10,000 nucleotides of DNA from Asticcacaulis sp. (GCF_020217185.1 NZ_JAIWNX010000229.1:1-10000); one strand, 5' to 3'. Shown: positions 1-5,612, numbered from the stretch's first letter. The notes: a model not told the origin generated them from the sequence alone. Made by a program: numbers and translations.

Positions 1-273
1 GCCATGACCTATGCGGCGGCAACCTTTTCGCAAAAGCTGGGCGGAGCGCTGGCCTCCTACCTGATCGGCGCGGGTCTGAAGGCCGTCGATTACGTCGCCA
101 ATGGCCCGCAGACCGTCGAAACCAAGGGCATTATCACCGTCCTGATGTCGCTGGCTCCGGCGGTAGCGGCCCTGATCTCGGTCGGGGTGCTGCTGATGTA
201 TAAGCTCGACAAGGCCAGCATGAGCGCCGTTTCGACCGAACTGGCGCGCCGTCGGGCAGCCTTGGAAGAGTGA
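1..273 (+). CDS. GPH-family sugar:cation symporter, C-terminal fragment
   Basis: The reading frame is open from the first base, so this is the last 90 codons of a gene that begins left of the window. The sequence has the C-terminal look of glycoside-pentoside-hexuronide:cation symporters (MelB/XynP type). A glycine/alanine-rich membrane helix follows the start of the fragment (motif FSQKLGGALASYLIG). After a short loop containing a GYVAN-like segment (DYVANGPQT) comes a last helix (about GIITVLMSLAPAVAALISVG). The cytoplasmic tail YKLDK...ELARRRA is typical of the family. Such proteins sit in the inner membrane and take up oligosaccharides or hexuronides with Na+ or H+. The substrate cannot be told from this fragment; the hexuronate genes at the other end of the window make a plant-sugar substrate plausible, but that is inference. 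The stop codon TGA at 271-273 directly abuts the stop codon of the convergent gene. Confidence 0.8.
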   Translation, partial: AMTYAAATFSQKLGGALASYLIGAGLKAVDYVANGPQTVETKGIITVLMSLAPAVAALISVGVLLMYKLDKASMSAVSTELARRRAALEE

Positions 274-894
274 TTAACGAATCTGGTGGCGCAGGTCGTA
301 CACACCGCGCCGCGCGGCCAGAACGGCCCCCATCAGGTCGAGGCTGATGCCAGAAAGGTCGGGCTGAAAGCCGTCAATATCGGCCAGTCGGGTGGCCACA
401 AAGTCCACCACCTGCCTCAGGTCGCTGGCACGTGCCAGCTCCTCGACCGGATCAAAGATCAGGTTGATGACCTGACGCCGCAACTCCGGGCGGAAGTCGG
501 TCGAGCCCGCGTACAGGCGGACCATGTAGTCGATAATACGGCTCAGGCCGGCCATCTCGTTCAGCAAGGGCGGACTGAACAGAAAGCGCCTGAACTCTAC
601 GGGCTCCGAGCGCGACAGGGCGGCGGCCACGACGAACAGTGCCGCCGTCAATACGCGGTCGCGGCTGCGCCGCAGCAGGGGCATATGGCCGTTCATCAGG
701 CGGTCAAAGGCGGGCGTGTCGAATTTCGATAGTGTAATGCCGTTAAGGATCAGGGGTGCCAGTTGCGCCCAGGCTTCGCGACGGCGACCGGTCACCTTCT
801 GCGGCTCCCACGGCTCCACCAGCAGCGCATCGACCAGATCGGCGATGTCGGACAGGGCGTCGGTGGTGGTAGCCGCAGCGGGCGAATAGGTCAT
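274..894 (-). CDS. Hypothetical helical protein, about 206 aa
   Basis: I do not recognise this protein. From ATG at 894 it gives 206 residues, predicted mostly helical, with many Leu, Ala and Arg residues, no signal peptide and no clear membrane helix; one hydrophobic helix (RVLTAALFVVAAALS) is probably buried. Charged segments such as RRQVINLIFDPVEELARA and RQVVDFVATRLADIDG resemble a soluble helical bundle. A TTG at 909 would add five residues (MKALL). Neither start has a recognisable Shine-Dalgarno sequence, so the start is uncertain, and translation may depend on coupling to the 86-aa gene whose stop lies 40 bases upstream. The frame is preferred to the antisense frame at 286-732 because it follows a gene with a good ribosome site on the same strand and has a natural amino-acid composition. 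Its TAA touches the symporter stop codon. Confidence 0.6.
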   Translation of the reverse strand: MTYSPAAATTTDALSDIADLVDALLVEPWEPQKVTGRRREAWAQLAPLILNGITLSKFDTPAFDRLMNGHMPLLRRSRDRVLTAALFVVAAALSRSEPVEFRRFLFSPPLLNEMAGLSRIIDYMVRLYAGSTDFRPELRRQVINLIFDPVEELARASDLRQVVDFVATRLADIDGFQPDLSGISLDLMGAVLAARRGVYDLRHQIR

Positions 895-934
895 GAGGAG
901 AGCTTTCAAAAAACCGTTTCAGACAACAGGCGGA

Positions 935-1195
935 TCAGTCGTTGGCCGCGATCAGTCGCCACTGCGCCGATTTACCGGCGGCAAACAGACGCTGCATAGC
1001 CTGACGCACGCCGTGAATGGCGTCGCTGCGCTCGCTGTGATGCGCCACGGGCTCACGGTCTTTGAGCACCTGCCAGAGCTGACCGTCAAAGCGCACTTCG
1101 AAGCGGGCAGGGACATGAGCGTTGACCAGCCCGGCCTCACCCACGGTCGGCCACAGGGAATCCCAGGTGTCGGCGGGGGAACGGGAGGGGGTCAT
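935..1195 (-). CDS. Small hypothetical protein, 86 aa, DUF2188-like in outline
   Basis: This 86-residue protein starts at ATG 1193-1195 behind a strong ribosome site, AAGGAG at 1203-1208 (minus strand), seven bases from the start. The central part, FEVRFDGQLWQVLKDREPV, followed by HSERSDAIHGVRQAM, has the pattern of small proteins with a beta-hairpin carrying a W-x-V motif, then an alanine/arginine helix after a S/T-x-x-DAI turn, as in DUF2188-type proteins. That similarity is by eye and weak. There is no signal peptide or membrane segment. The start lies just 57 bases after the cold-shock gene stop, and that gap is filled by the cold-shock terminator and this ribosome site, so transcription probably comes from read-through of that terminator. 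The gene precedes the 206-aa unknown gene by 40 bases and probably forms a transcription unit with it. Confidence 0.65.
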   Translation of the reverse strand: MTPSRSPADTWDSLWPTVGEAGLVNAHVPARFEVRFDGQLWQVLKDREPVAHHSERSDAIHGVRQAMQRLFAAGKSAQWRLIAAND

Positions 1196-1202
1196 GTGCA
1201 GG

Positions 1203-1208
1203 CTCCTT
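1203..1208 (-). promoter_or_regulatory. Ribosome binding site of the 86-aa gene
   Basis: Minus-strand AAGGAG sits seven bases before the ATG at 1195. It fixes the start of the 86-aa protein and lies only about ten bases after the terminator T-run of the upstream cold-shock gene. Confidence 0.8.
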
Positions 1209-1213
1209 AGATC

Positions 1214-1245
1214 AAATAAAAAAGCCCGGCGGGGTTGCCGGGCTT
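1214..1245 (-). terminator. Rho-independent terminator of the cold-shock gene
   Basis: On the minus strand a perfect 9-bp stem, AAGCCCGGC (1245-1237) with GCCGGGCTT (1230-1222), encloses a 6-base loop. It overlaps and is followed by a T-rich run (TTTTTTATTT, 1223-1214). It begins 7 bases after the cold-shock stop codon. This is a textbook intrinsic terminator and the clearest one in the window. Confidence 0.93.
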
Positions 1246-1252
1246 CGCAGAG

Positions 1253-1456
1253 TCAGGCGGCCTGAAGATTGACCGCTGCCGCCTTGCCGCGGTCGCTCTG
1301 GACCTCGTAGGCGATCTTCTGGCCTTCGACCAGCATCCGCCAGCCGGCGCGTTCGATGGCGGAAATGTGCACGAACACATCATTGCCGCCGTCATCCGGC
1401 TGAATAAAACCAAAACCCTTGTTCGGGTTGAACCACTTTACAATGCCGACAGCCAT
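1253..1456 (-). CDS. Cold-shock domain protein (CspA family), 67 aa
   Basis: This is a complete single cold-shock domain, the usual length for the family. The start MAVGIVKWFNP carries the conserved K-W-F strand; RNP1 is KGFGFI (residues 13-18) and RNP2 is VFVHI (27-31), followed by SAIERAG. These aromatic residues bind single-stranded RNA and DNA, and the family acts in the cytoplasm as RNA chaperones and antiterminators. The frame stays open for 31 codons upstream, but the ATG at 1454-1456 is the true start: GGAGG lies five bases before it and homology begins there. The C-terminus (AVNLQAA) is normal. A strong terminator follows at once. The long upstream stretch without a gene (1457-1642) is likely to hold its promoter and leader. 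Whether this member is cold-induced or constitutive cannot be read from the sequence. Confidence 0.96.
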   Translation of the reverse strand: MAVGIVKWFNPNKGFGFIQPDDGGNDVFVHISAIERAGWRMLVEGQKIAYEVQSDRGKAAAVNLQAA

Positions 1457-1461
1457 GTTGG

Positions 1462-1466
1462 CCTCC
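1462..1466 (-). promoter_or_regulatory. Ribosome binding site of the cold-shock gene
   Basis: Minus-strand GGAGG, five bases before the ATG at 1456. It decides in favour of this start over the upstream in-frame codons that extend to 1549. Confidence 0.85.
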
Positions 1467-1477
1467 GTTCGCATATA

Positions 1478-1586
1478 GACGTGCGCCGTCTGCCCCGAAA
1501 ACCGGGGCGTTCGAAAAAAGAAATGCTTGGGAGAGGCCAATACAGGCAATCAGACAAAGCGGTCTGTGTTTCGAGGCTTTACTATA
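1478..1586 (-). promoter_or_regulatory. Candidate promoter and structured 5' leader of the cold-shock gene
   Basis: The minus strand has a -10-like TATAGT at 1586-1581, but no good -35 hexamer at the usual distance, so the promoter is tentative. If used, it gives a leader of about 115-120 bases. Within it is a 6-bp hairpin, GCCCCG (1508-1503) with CGGGGC (1497-1492) and a 5-base loop, and a weaker 4-bp GACG/CGTC hairpin next to it (about 1479-1491). Long structured leaders are known from cspA mRNAs of other bacteria; a similar role here is inference. Confidence 0.35.
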
Positions 1587-1642
1587 GCACAGCTTGAAAT
1601 AGGTTTCGCCCCAAAAGCGACAGGGGTCTATTTTATTTTCGT

Positions 1643-1894
1643 TTAGTCTATCATTTCAGCGACAAGACGGCGTAATTCTTCCCGTGTAAACAGGGGCGGG
1701 GTGAGAATCGGGCGCTCAGAGCGCACTCCGAAAAGTGTGCAACGGTTTTCGGAATCAAATGCGCGACCAAATAAATCGTTAGAGCGGAATTTCGATTCAG
1801 CCTGAACAAAATCCGCGCTAACGGCACGGTGAAGGGGGGCCGCAACGCGACCGTGACGGCCATTCGCGGCCGTGGGGGTATGAGAATTGTACAT
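1643..1894 (-). CDS. Small hypothetical protein, 83 aa
   Basis: I do not recognise this protein. The frame is open up to 2023, but the best start is the ATG at 1892-1894, since AGGA at 1900-1903 lies five bases upstream and the residues before it look like untranslated sequence. The product (MYNSHTPTAANGRHG...) has a polar, probably disordered N-terminal half and ends in FTREELRRLVAEMID, a charged amphipathic helix of a kind common at the ends of small alphaproteobacterial proteins. It has no signal peptide or membrane helix and one cysteine (in ENRCTLFG). It stands alone between the LysR gene (gap 169 bases) and the cold-shock leader. A 6-bp hairpin directly abuts its ribosome site. Coding status rests on the start signal and frame length, so it is moderately likely. 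Confidence 0.5.
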   Translation of the reverse strand: MYNSHTPTAANGRHGRVAAPLHRAVSADFVQAESKFRSNDLFGRAFDSENRCTLFGVRSERPILTPPLFTREELRRLVAEMID

Positions 1895-1903
1895 GATAAT
1901 CCT

Positions 1904-1920
1904 GTCCGCTGAGGGCGGAC
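1904..1920 (-). promoter_or_regulatory. Hairpin abutting the ribosome site of the 83-aa gene
   Basis: A perfect inverted repeat, GTCCGC (1904-1909) and GCGGAC (1915-1920) with a 5-base loop. On the minus-strand transcript it ends exactly where the AGGA ribosome site begins. It has no T-run, so it is not an intrinsic terminator. It may affect ribosome access or mRNA ends. Confidence 0.4.
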
Positions 1921-1984
1921 TTAAAAAGGGTTGGAGCGCACTCGGCTTGGAAGCGGGCGCAGCCAGAACGAGAAGGGAAGATAA

Positions 1985-2017
1985 GTGTCGGGGACGGCGC
2001 TTCGCCAATCCGGACAC
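1985..2017 (-). other. Imperfect stem-loop downstream of the LysR gene
   Basis: Outer arms GTGTC (1985-1989) and GACAC (2013-2017) enclose an inner GGCG-CTT-CGCC hairpin (1996-2006). It lies about 47 bases past the LysR stop on the minus strand. The T content after it (TTATCTT) is poor, so a terminator role is only possible. Apart from this I see nothing definite in 1921-2063. Confidence 0.3.
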
Positions 2018-2063
2018 AAACACACCTTAAGCGCTAATTGCGGCTTTTCGGTGTCTTTGCCAT

Positions 2064-2996
2064 TCAGGTGGCGGAATAGACCGCCGCCGCCACGTCTCTC
2101 AGACATTCGCGGAACCAGATCAGGGCCGGGTCGCGGCCGCGCAGGCGGTCCCACACCAGCACCAGCCGCATCGGTTCCGGCGCCACGGGTGAGGGTACGC
2201 AGACCAGACCAAACGTCTCGGCCAGCCGCTGCGCCAGCGCTTCGGAGACGGTGGTGAGAAGGTCGCTGTGGCTGATGGCCGCCAGCGCTGCGGTGAAATA
2301 GGGGGTGTTGAGGGCGATGCGCCGCGACAGGCCGCGCGCCGCCAGCGCGGCATCCAGTTCGGACTGACCGTCGCCAAAAATGCGGATGGCGGCGTGCGGG
2401 AAGCGCTCATAATCTTCGGGCGAGACGGGCCGGTCGGCCAGCGGGTGCCCCCGCCGCATCACCAGCGCCAGCCGGTCGTAACCCAGCGGCAGGGTCTCGG
2501 TGCCGACGGGCAGGGGCGTCGTCTCCAGCGCAAAGGCGAGATCAAGCCGTCCCTGCTGCATCAGGGTGATGGTCTCCGGACCATAGGCCGACACCTGCAC
2601 GTCGATGCCGGGGGCCTCGCGCGCCAGCCGCGCCGTCAGGGCGGGCAGCAGCAGCAGGGTATGCACATCAGAGGCCACCAGCCGCACCGTGCGCTTTTCC
2701 TGCGCCGGGTCGAAGCGATCTTCGCGGAACAGGCCGCGCAAACCCTCAAGGGCCTCCGCCACCTGCGGGGCCAGCCGCTCGGCCCTGGGCGTCAGGGTCA
2801 GGCCACCGCCAGCGCGGATCAGCAGCGGGTCGTCGAACAGGTCGCGCAACCGCGAAAGGGCCCGGCTGACGGCGGGCTGGCTGAGGCCCACCTCGTGCGC
2901 GGCGTGGGTCACATTGCGCCGCCTCAGCAGGGCCTCAAGCACCGGCAGCAGGTCGAGATCGATAGCGGCTAAATTCTTATTTTGCATAATGCTCAT
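2064..2996 (-). CDS. LysR-family transcriptional regulator, 310 aa
   Basis: The protein has the normal LysR length and layout. An N-terminal winged helix-turn-helix covers roughly residues 9-70, with the family signature ALLRRRNVTHAAHEVGLSQ and then AVSRALSRLRDLFDDPLLIR. A linker helix follows, then a two-lobe effector domain (about 95-305) that begins with VRLVASDVHTLLLLPAL. Such proteins bind DNA as tetramers and respond to a small ligand; the ligand here is unknown. The gene is divergent from the epimerase-like gene at 3061, which is its likely target. Two starts are close together, MSIM at 2996 and MQNK at 2987. Neither has a strong ribosome site; only a GAG seven bases before the second. 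An inverted repeat overlaps both starts, which would suit autoregulation. The family call is certain; the start and ligand are not. Confidence 0.93.
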   Translation of the reverse strand: MSIMQNKNLAAIDLDLLPVLEALLRRRNVTHAAHEVGLSQPAVSRALSRLRDLFDDPLLIRAGGGLTLTPRAERLAPQVAEALEGLRGLFREDRFDPAQEKRTVRLVASDVHTLLLLPALTARLAREAPGIDVQVSAYGPETITLMQQGRLDLAFALETTPLPVGTETLPLGYDRLALVMRRGHPLADRPVSPEDYERFPHAAIRIFGDGQSELDAALAARGLSRRIALNTPYFTAALAAISHSDLLTTVSEALAQRLAETFGLVCVPSPVAPEPMRLVLVWDRLRGRDPALIWFRECLRDVAAAVYSAT

Positions 2997-3008
2997 ATAA
3001 ATAATGCA
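2983..3008. promoter_or_regulatory. Candidate LysR operator (inverted repeat)
   Basis: Arms TGCATAAT (2983-2990) and ATAATGCA (3001-3008) form an inverted repeat with one mismatched pair and a 10-base spacer. The repeat lies at the start of the LysR gene and upstream of the divergent epimerase gene. Both the form (an interrupted palindrome with A/T-rich centre) and the position suit a LysR binding site; binding itself is inferred. Confidence 0.5.
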
Positions 3009-3015
3009 TTTTTGG

Positions 3016-3021
3016 TATAGT
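3016..3021 (+). promoter_or_regulatory. Candidate -10 element of the epimerase gene
   Basis: TATAGT lies about 40 bases before the ATG at 3061. There is no good -35 hexamer at 16-18 bases upstream; the palindrome ending at 3008 lies there instead, as expected for an activator-dependent promoter. Tentative. Confidence 0.35.
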
Positions 3022-3049
3022 GCAATCGGCGTTACCCTTGGACATCAAC

Positions 3050-3054
3050 AGGAG
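3050..3054 (+). promoter_or_regulatory. Ribosome binding site of the epimerase gene
   Basis: AGGAG, six bases before the ATG at 3061. It decides for this start over the in-frame ATG at 3004, which has no ribosome site and would add 19 residues unlike the family. Confidence 0.85.
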
Positions 3055-3060
3055 TTCCCC

Positions 3061-4014
3061 ATGTCCGAGAAAATCGTCATCTTTGGTTACGGCCCCGGTG
3101 GCCGCAGCCTCACCGAACGTCTGGTCGCCGAAGGCCGTCGGCCCCTGATCACGCAGCGCAAGCGCCCTAAAGACCTGCCTCCGGGCGTCGATTTCAGGGC
3201 GTCGGACGTGCTCGATGCCGCTGCCGTGCAGGCAGTGACGCTTGGTGCGACCCACATCGTCATCACCATTGGCTTTGAGTATTCGACCGCCGTGTGGCGG
3301 CAAAGCTGGCCCGTGGCCATGACGAACCTGCTCAAGGCGGCGCGTGAGACCGGCGCGAAAATGCTCTTCTTCGATAATCTCTACATGTACGGACCGCAAA
3401 ACGGGCCGATTTCGGAAATGACGCCCTATGCCCGCTGGGGCGGCAAACCGGCGGTACGTCGCGCCATTTCAGACCAGTGGCAGGCGGCGGCGGCAAAGGG
3501 CGAGGTGGTGATGAGCGCCCTGCGCGTGCCGGATTTCTACGGTCCCGGCGTCAGCAACAGCCATCTGGGCGATCTGGTTTTTGGGCGGCTGGCGCAAGGC
3601 AAGCCCGCGCAACTGATCGCCCCGCCGGATACGCCGCACGATTTCGCCTACATACCGGATGTGGCGCGCGCCATGGCCCTGCTGCTTGACCTGCCGGCGG
3701 CGGAATATGGTCAGGTCTGGCATATGCCGAGCGCGCCGACGCGCACGCCGCGTCAGTTGATCGCGCTGGGGGCCGAGGCGCTGGGGCAGCCCGCGCGGAT
3801 TCAGGCCATCCCGCAAAGCCTGCTGCCCGTGCTGGGGCTGGTCACGCCCTTCATGCGCGAACTGCACGACATGCGCTTCCTGTTCGACCGCCCCTACCAT
3901 ATCGACGGCCACAAGCTGACGCAGCGCTTTGGCTTTGAAGTGACGCCGTTCGAGGTGGGTATCCCGCAAACGGCGCTCAGCTATGGCCGGGTAATCAAGC
4001 CTATTCCTTCTTGA
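3061..4014 (+). CDS. NAD(P)-dependent epimerase/dehydratase-family protein, 317 aa
   Basis: This is an extended or atypical short-chain dehydrogenase (SDR). The N-terminal Rossmann fold carries the dinucleotide motif GYGPGGRSL (residues 9-17) after a hydrophobic strand KIVIFGYG. Later landmarks of the NAD-epimerase family are the strand/loop LFFDNLYMYGP, the segment RVPDFYGPGV and the substrate-domain segment DFAYIPDVARAM. The classic Y-x-x-x-K catalytic pair is not obvious; the tyrosines of LYMYGP occupy the usual area, so it may be an atypical SDR or a binding protein. No signal peptide; cytoplasmic. The substrate cannot be assigned. The gene is divergent from the LysR gene with 64 bases between them, so it is probably that regulator's target. 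Its last 14 bases overlap the end of the convergent chemoreceptor gene. Confidence 0.88.
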   Translation: MSEKIVIFGYGPGGRSLTERLVAEGRRPLITQRKRPKDLPPGVDFRASDVLDAAAVQAVTLGATHIVITIGFEYSTAVWRQSWPVAMTNLLKAARETGAKMLFFDNLYMYGPQNGPISEMTPYARWGGKPAVRRAISDQWQAAAAKGEVVMSALRVPDFYGPGVSNSHLGDLVFGRLAQGKPAQLIAPPDTPHDFAYIPDVARAMALLLDLPAAEYGQVWHMPSAPTRTPRQLIALGAEALGQPARIQAIPQSLLPVLGLVTPFMRELHDMRFLFDRPYHIDGHKLTQRFGFEVTPFEVGIPQTALSYGRVIKPIPS

Positions 4015-5443
4015 CGAACTCGGCCAGACGGCTGCTCAGCTCCTGCGCCGTGGCGCGCACCGTGTCGGAAATGCCGGCCACCCGTTCGGCGGACTTGCCG
4101 GTGTTTTCGGCATATTCGGCCACGCGGCCCATGGTTTCGGAGACCGACTGCGCCACGGCCCGCTGCTCCTGCGTGGCGGAGGCCACCGAATTGACCAACT
4201 GGCTGATCTGGCCGATGCCGTTGATGACGCCGGACACCGTATCGACCGTCTTGCGCGTTTCGGCCTGAATGGCCTCGATGCGCTTGCCGATCTCCGACGT
4301 GGCCTTAGCCGTCTGTTCGGACAGGGCCTTGACCTCAGAGGCCACGACCGCAAAGCCCGCACCGGCGGCCCCGGCGCGCGCCGCCTCGATCGTGGCATTG
4401 AGCGCCAGCAGCTTGGTCTGTTCGGCAATGGAGGACACGGTGGACACCACGTCCGAAATGCTGCCGACCGCACCGGTCAGGCCTTCGAGCTGATGCTTGG
4501 TGCCGATACTGGCGGTTTCGACCGCCTCGGCCTCACGCGCCACGTCGGTGGTGCGCATGGCGACTTCGTGGATGGCGGTGGCCTGTTCCGACACCGCATT
4601 GGCGACGGTGCCAGTCAGGGTCATGGTTTCGCGGACATAGCCCGACAGCTCACCGGCCTGCGACGTGACGGCATCACCAACGCGCGTCATTTCAGCGACC
4701 GTATCCTCCATCCCCTTGGCCATGGCCACCCGGTGCGTCACCACGTACCAGACGAGCAGGGGTCTTCCGGCGATGCGGTTGATCTTTAGCTCCAGATATT
4801 CCGGCCCGACCTTGATCGTCGTCTGATGGCCGTCGCTGCCCATGGCGTTCAGCATCCGGTGCTGATGCTCAGGCACCTTGTGGAAGACGTCGATCTTGGA
4901 GCCGATGATCTCATCGGCCTTGACGTTGATATATTGCTGGATCTTGCCCAACATGCGGATTGAGGCCTGATTGGCGTAGTCTATGACGAAGGTATCCGGA
5001 TCGCACGTCATGATCGGCACGGGCAGCTTGTCAAGCGTCTCCAGCAGGCGAGCGATGCGTTCCTGCTGCGCCTTGCGGCTTTCGACGACGGTGGCGATCT
5101 TGATGACGCCGGTAATGCGGCCGTTGGTTTCGATGGGCGAATAGGTGGCCTGAAGCGTGACGCGCTTGCCGCCCTTGCCCAGCCGTTCGAATTCATCCGA
5201 GCGGAAGCGCCCGGCCTTCAGATCGGCCCAGAAGGCGCGATAGTCGTCACTGGCGGCATAGGCCTGATCAACGAACAGGCTGTGGTGCCGCCCGATGATT
5301 TCGCTGCGACTATAGCCCATGGCCTCACAAAAGCGGTCATTGGCGTCTTCGATGATGCCGTCGAGCGTGAAGCAGATGATGGCCTGAGTCCGCGACAGGG
5401 CCTCATAACGGGGGCGGTGGTCGGTCTTCGATTTAACGAGCAT
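4001..5443 (-). CDS. Soluble PAS-PAS methyl-accepting chemotaxis protein, 480 aa
   Basis: Two PAS domains come first, about residues 12-125 (ICFTLDGIIEDANDRFCEAMGYS) and 130-238 (PVPIMTCDPDTFVIDYANQ), followed by a coiled-coil MCP signalling domain from about 245 to the end. The hairpin tip at 339-364 reads IAEQTKLLALNATIEAARAG and then AAGAGF, followed by AVVASEVKALSEQTAKAT. No membrane helix, HAMP domain or signal peptide is seen, so it is a cytoplasmic receptor that would control CheA through CheW, sensing redox state or a small ligand through its PAS domains. At the tip, positions matching E391 and R394 of E. coli Tsr are both alanine, and N376 is lysine. There is no C-terminal pentapeptide for CheR docking. 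The ribosome site is weak (AAGG about eight bases before ATG). The gene lies 169 bases after aguA on the same strand, so it could be read from that cluster or from its own AT-rich upstream region. Confidence 0.93.
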   Translation of the reverse strand: MLVKSKTDHRPRYEALSRTQAIICFTLDGIIEDANDRFCEAMGYSRSEIIGRHHSLFVDQAYAASDDYRAFWADLKAGRFRSDEFERLGKGGKRVTLQATYSPIETNGRITGVIKIATVVESRKAQQERIARLLETLDKLPVPIMTCDPDTFVIDYANQASIRMLGKIQQYINVKADEIIGSKIDVFHKVPEHQHRMLNAMGSDGHQTTIKVGPEYLELKINRIAGRPLLVWYVVTHRVAMAKGMEDTVAEMTRVGDAVTSQAGELSGYVRETMTLTGTVANAVSEQATAIHEVAMRTTDVAREAEAVETASIGTKHQLEGLTGAVGSISDVVSTVSSIAEQTKLLALNATIEAARAGAAGAGFAVVASEVKALSEQTAKATSEIGKRIEAIQAETRKTVDTVSGVINGIGQISQLVNSVASATQEQRAVAQSVSETMGRVAEYAENTGKSAERVAGISDTVRATAQELSSRLAEFVKKE

Positions 5444-5612
5444 GGCAAAACCTTACGCAACTTCTGACGTAGCATTGTTACGCCGTTGGTAAAGCGCGCG
5501 TTAAAACCGAACGATGTTTTTATAAAAAATTTATAAAGTTCAAATATTTATTTTAGTATAACTTGATTCTACGTCTCGCGGATCGGCGTGGATCACAACC
5601 CCCTTCATTTTT
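5444..5612 (-). promoter_or_regulatory. AT-rich leader/promoter region of the chemoreceptor gene
   Basis: The stretch between aguA and the chemoreceptor gene has a very AT-rich core (about 5514-5566) in otherwise GC-rich DNA. It holds -10-like sequences on the minus strand (TATACT at 5560-5555; TATAAA at 5524-5519) and a TTGAAC at 5543-5538, but no pair with canonical spacing. No convincing terminator follows aguA. The chemoreceptor promoter probably lies here, but its exact position cannot be read. Confidence 0.4.

Noticed and set aside
286..732. Plus-strand 148-codon open frame
   Set aside because: It lies antisense to the 206-aa frame, has a Gly/His/Gln/Arg-rich composition typical of reverse frames in GC-rich genes, and has no ribosome site.
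1457..1549. N-terminal extension of the cold-shock protein
   Set aside because: The domain starts exactly at the ATG at 1456 behind GGAGG; the extension is untranslated leader that happens to be open.
2268..2972. Plus-strand 234-codon frame opposite the LysR gene
   Set aside because: It is a shadow of a clear LysR gene, with low-complexity Gln/Gly/Arg content and no family resemblance.
3004..3060. Upstream in-frame start of the epimerase gene at 3004
   Set aside because: It lacks a ribosome site, lies within the operator palindrome and upstream of the -10 candidate, and adds residues with no family match; the start at 3061 has AGGAG at the right distance.
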